A DNA stretch of 64,000 nucleotides from assembly GCF_014199915.1 (NCBI RefSeq), contig NZ_JACHOO010000004.1, positions 342,642-406,641 on the forward strand. Reading direction: 5' to 3'. This DNA comes from Prosthecomicrobium pneumaticum (GTDB taxonomy: Bacteria > Pseudomonadota > Alphaproteobacteria > Rhizobiales > Kaistiaceae). Numbering within the stretch: position 1 is the stretch's first letter; each line of letters begins with the position of its first letter. A program made the position numbers and the translations under genes. A model generated the notes under the pieces. The model was not told the DNA's origin. It did not search any database and saw only the letters and a list, made by a program, of their open reading frames with translations. Shown piece after piece: positions 63,351-64,000 of the stretch.

Positions 63351-64000
63351 TCATGCGAGGCCGCCGTGTGGGTTGATGCGCTCGCCGATGCGATCGGCCG
63401 GCCATCGGCCCATGATCGCCGAGAAGACGCCGCCGGCGCCGGCATAGACGCTCGTCAACTGGGCGAAGCCGCCGACGGCATAGGCCTTGGTCTCCGGGCG
63501 ACCGTGGATGATTTCCTCGGCGTGATAGCGTTGCGCTTGCATGAACGGCAGGCCATGCGCCACCGGATCGAACTCGGCCGCCGACGGGGGCCACGAGAAG
63601 CCCGCCCGCTCGTATTCCTCGGCGTTGGGTCGGGGTCCCAGCGAGAAGAAGTCCGGCAGCGGAAACAACTCGCCGATCGGCGCATCTGGGAAGTCCGACC
63701 CGTCGGAAAGGTGACGGTCGCTGAGGAGCACGCAATGGCTTTCCAGTCGTTCCCGGACTGCGGACCACCCGGCGACCACGAGGGCAGTGTTTCGGCACTC
63801 CGGGTCGGGTTCAAGGCGCTGCACCGATCGCACCGCGTCGATGATATCGGGGAAGCCGTGTATCAGCGCATCGAAGTCCGCGAATCGGCGGTGCAGCCGA
63901 TCGAGCATCCGCGGCACGACTTCGGACATGCCGGCCGTCGCTATTGCCGCCGGCAGGTGCGCAAAGCCGAACACCTTCGGGCCGAACGCCTGAACCACCC
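63351..64000 (-). CDS. unidentified protein, partial at the 5' end
   Basis: At least 215 residues are open to the window edge; the first visible in-frame start codon is a GTG at 63998, so the true start probably lies outside. The protein is soluble-looking with no signal or membrane helix, e.g. MSEVVPRMLDRLHRRFADFD, HCVLLSDRHLSDGSDFPDAP, FSWPPSAAEFDPVAHGLPF and GRPETKAYAVGGFAQLTSVY. I do not recognise a domain. Codon use fits high-GC coding sequence. It lies downstream of tRNA-Phe on the opposite strand, separated by 259 bases that hold no supported gene, so it may belong to an integrated element. Confidence 0.6.
   Translation of the reverse strand, partial: VVQAFGPKVFGFAHLPAAIATAGMSEVVPRMLDRLHRRFADFDALIHGFPDIIDAVRSVQRLEPDPECRNTALVVAGWSAVRERLESHCVLLSDRHLSDGSDFPDAPIGELFPLPDFFSLGPRPNAEEYERAGFSWPPSAAEFDPVAHGLPFMQAQRYHAEEIIHGRPETKAYAVGGFAQLTSVYAGAGGVFSAIMGRWPADRIGERINPHGGLA

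Overview
The window is about 70% GC chromosome from an alphaproteobacterium, most likely of the order Hyphomicrobiales (Rhizobiales). The evidence is the DUF2948-hisD-UPF0262-LMW phosphatase-maf-yacG-tRNA-Phe block, the DUF952-pyrD pair, DUF6460 and TIGR02186 proteins, a PodJ-like polarity protein and a DCD-type dCTP deaminase. Genus cannot be fixed from the sequence alone.

Layout. (1) 0-1.4 kb: the 3' end of dcd, a small membrane protein and a four-unit array of palindromic repeats (R1). (2) 1.4-10.1 kb: a LysR regulator divergent from an overlapping minus-strand operon that encodes phosphonoacetate hydrolase, a second alkaline-phosphatase-superfamily hydrolase and a complete Opp/Dpp-type ABC importer. 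(3) 10.1-14.9 kb: a YhaO/YhaN-like (SbcDC-related) nuclease-ATPase pair. (4) 15.4-23.2 kb: a complete type I Zorya anti-phage operon (zorA-zorB-zorC-zorD), followed by a broken DUF262/DUF1524 (GmrSD-like) restriction gene. (5) 23.5-25.9 kb: tRNA-Gly(CCC), then a degraded Rhs locus whose C-terminal toxin tip and immunity gene remain open. (6) 26-37 kb: mostly core genes. These are a diguanylate cyclase, a transaldolase-like protein, a GT2 glycosyltransferase, a solute-binding protein, a LysE exporter, an S24 repressor, ohr-ohrR, DUF952-pyrD and a MATE exporter. (7) 37.2-39.3 kb: a lower-GC DarT-DarG toxin-antitoxin operon with a third small basic-protein gene, abutting the 3' stub of a histone-deacetylase-family gene. 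(8) 39.3-46.6 kb: the ligase-associated DNA repair set, with pdeM and an Lhr-like helicase on minus and an exonuclease and ATP-dependent ligase on plus. The two halves diverge from a 1.2 kb array of palindromic repeats (R2). (9) 46.7-58.7 kb: DUF6460, TauE/TIGR02186, a PodJ-like protein, a MerR regulator, a periplasmic protein, proline iminopeptidase with a multi-pass membrane protein, an MHS-type MFS transporter and a LuxR-type response regulator. (10) 58.8-63.1 kb: the hisD-maf-yacG-tRNA-Phe block, which lacks infA at its usual place. (11) 63.3-64 kb: an unidentified partial gene.

Accessory material is concentrated in three places: the Zorya/GmrSD-remnant/tRNA-Gly/Rhs stretch (15-26 kb), the DarTG insertion (37-39 kb) and the repeat arrays. 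Two palindrome families occur between genes. Palindromic sequence also lies in frame inside the DNA ligase, and the ABC ATPase stop codon falls inside R1-type sequence. I see no wholly new multi-gene system that I can defend. The best candidates for something under-described are the third gene of the DarTG operon, the pairing of phosphonoacetate hydrolase with a peptide-type importer, and the repeat insertions in the repair locus.
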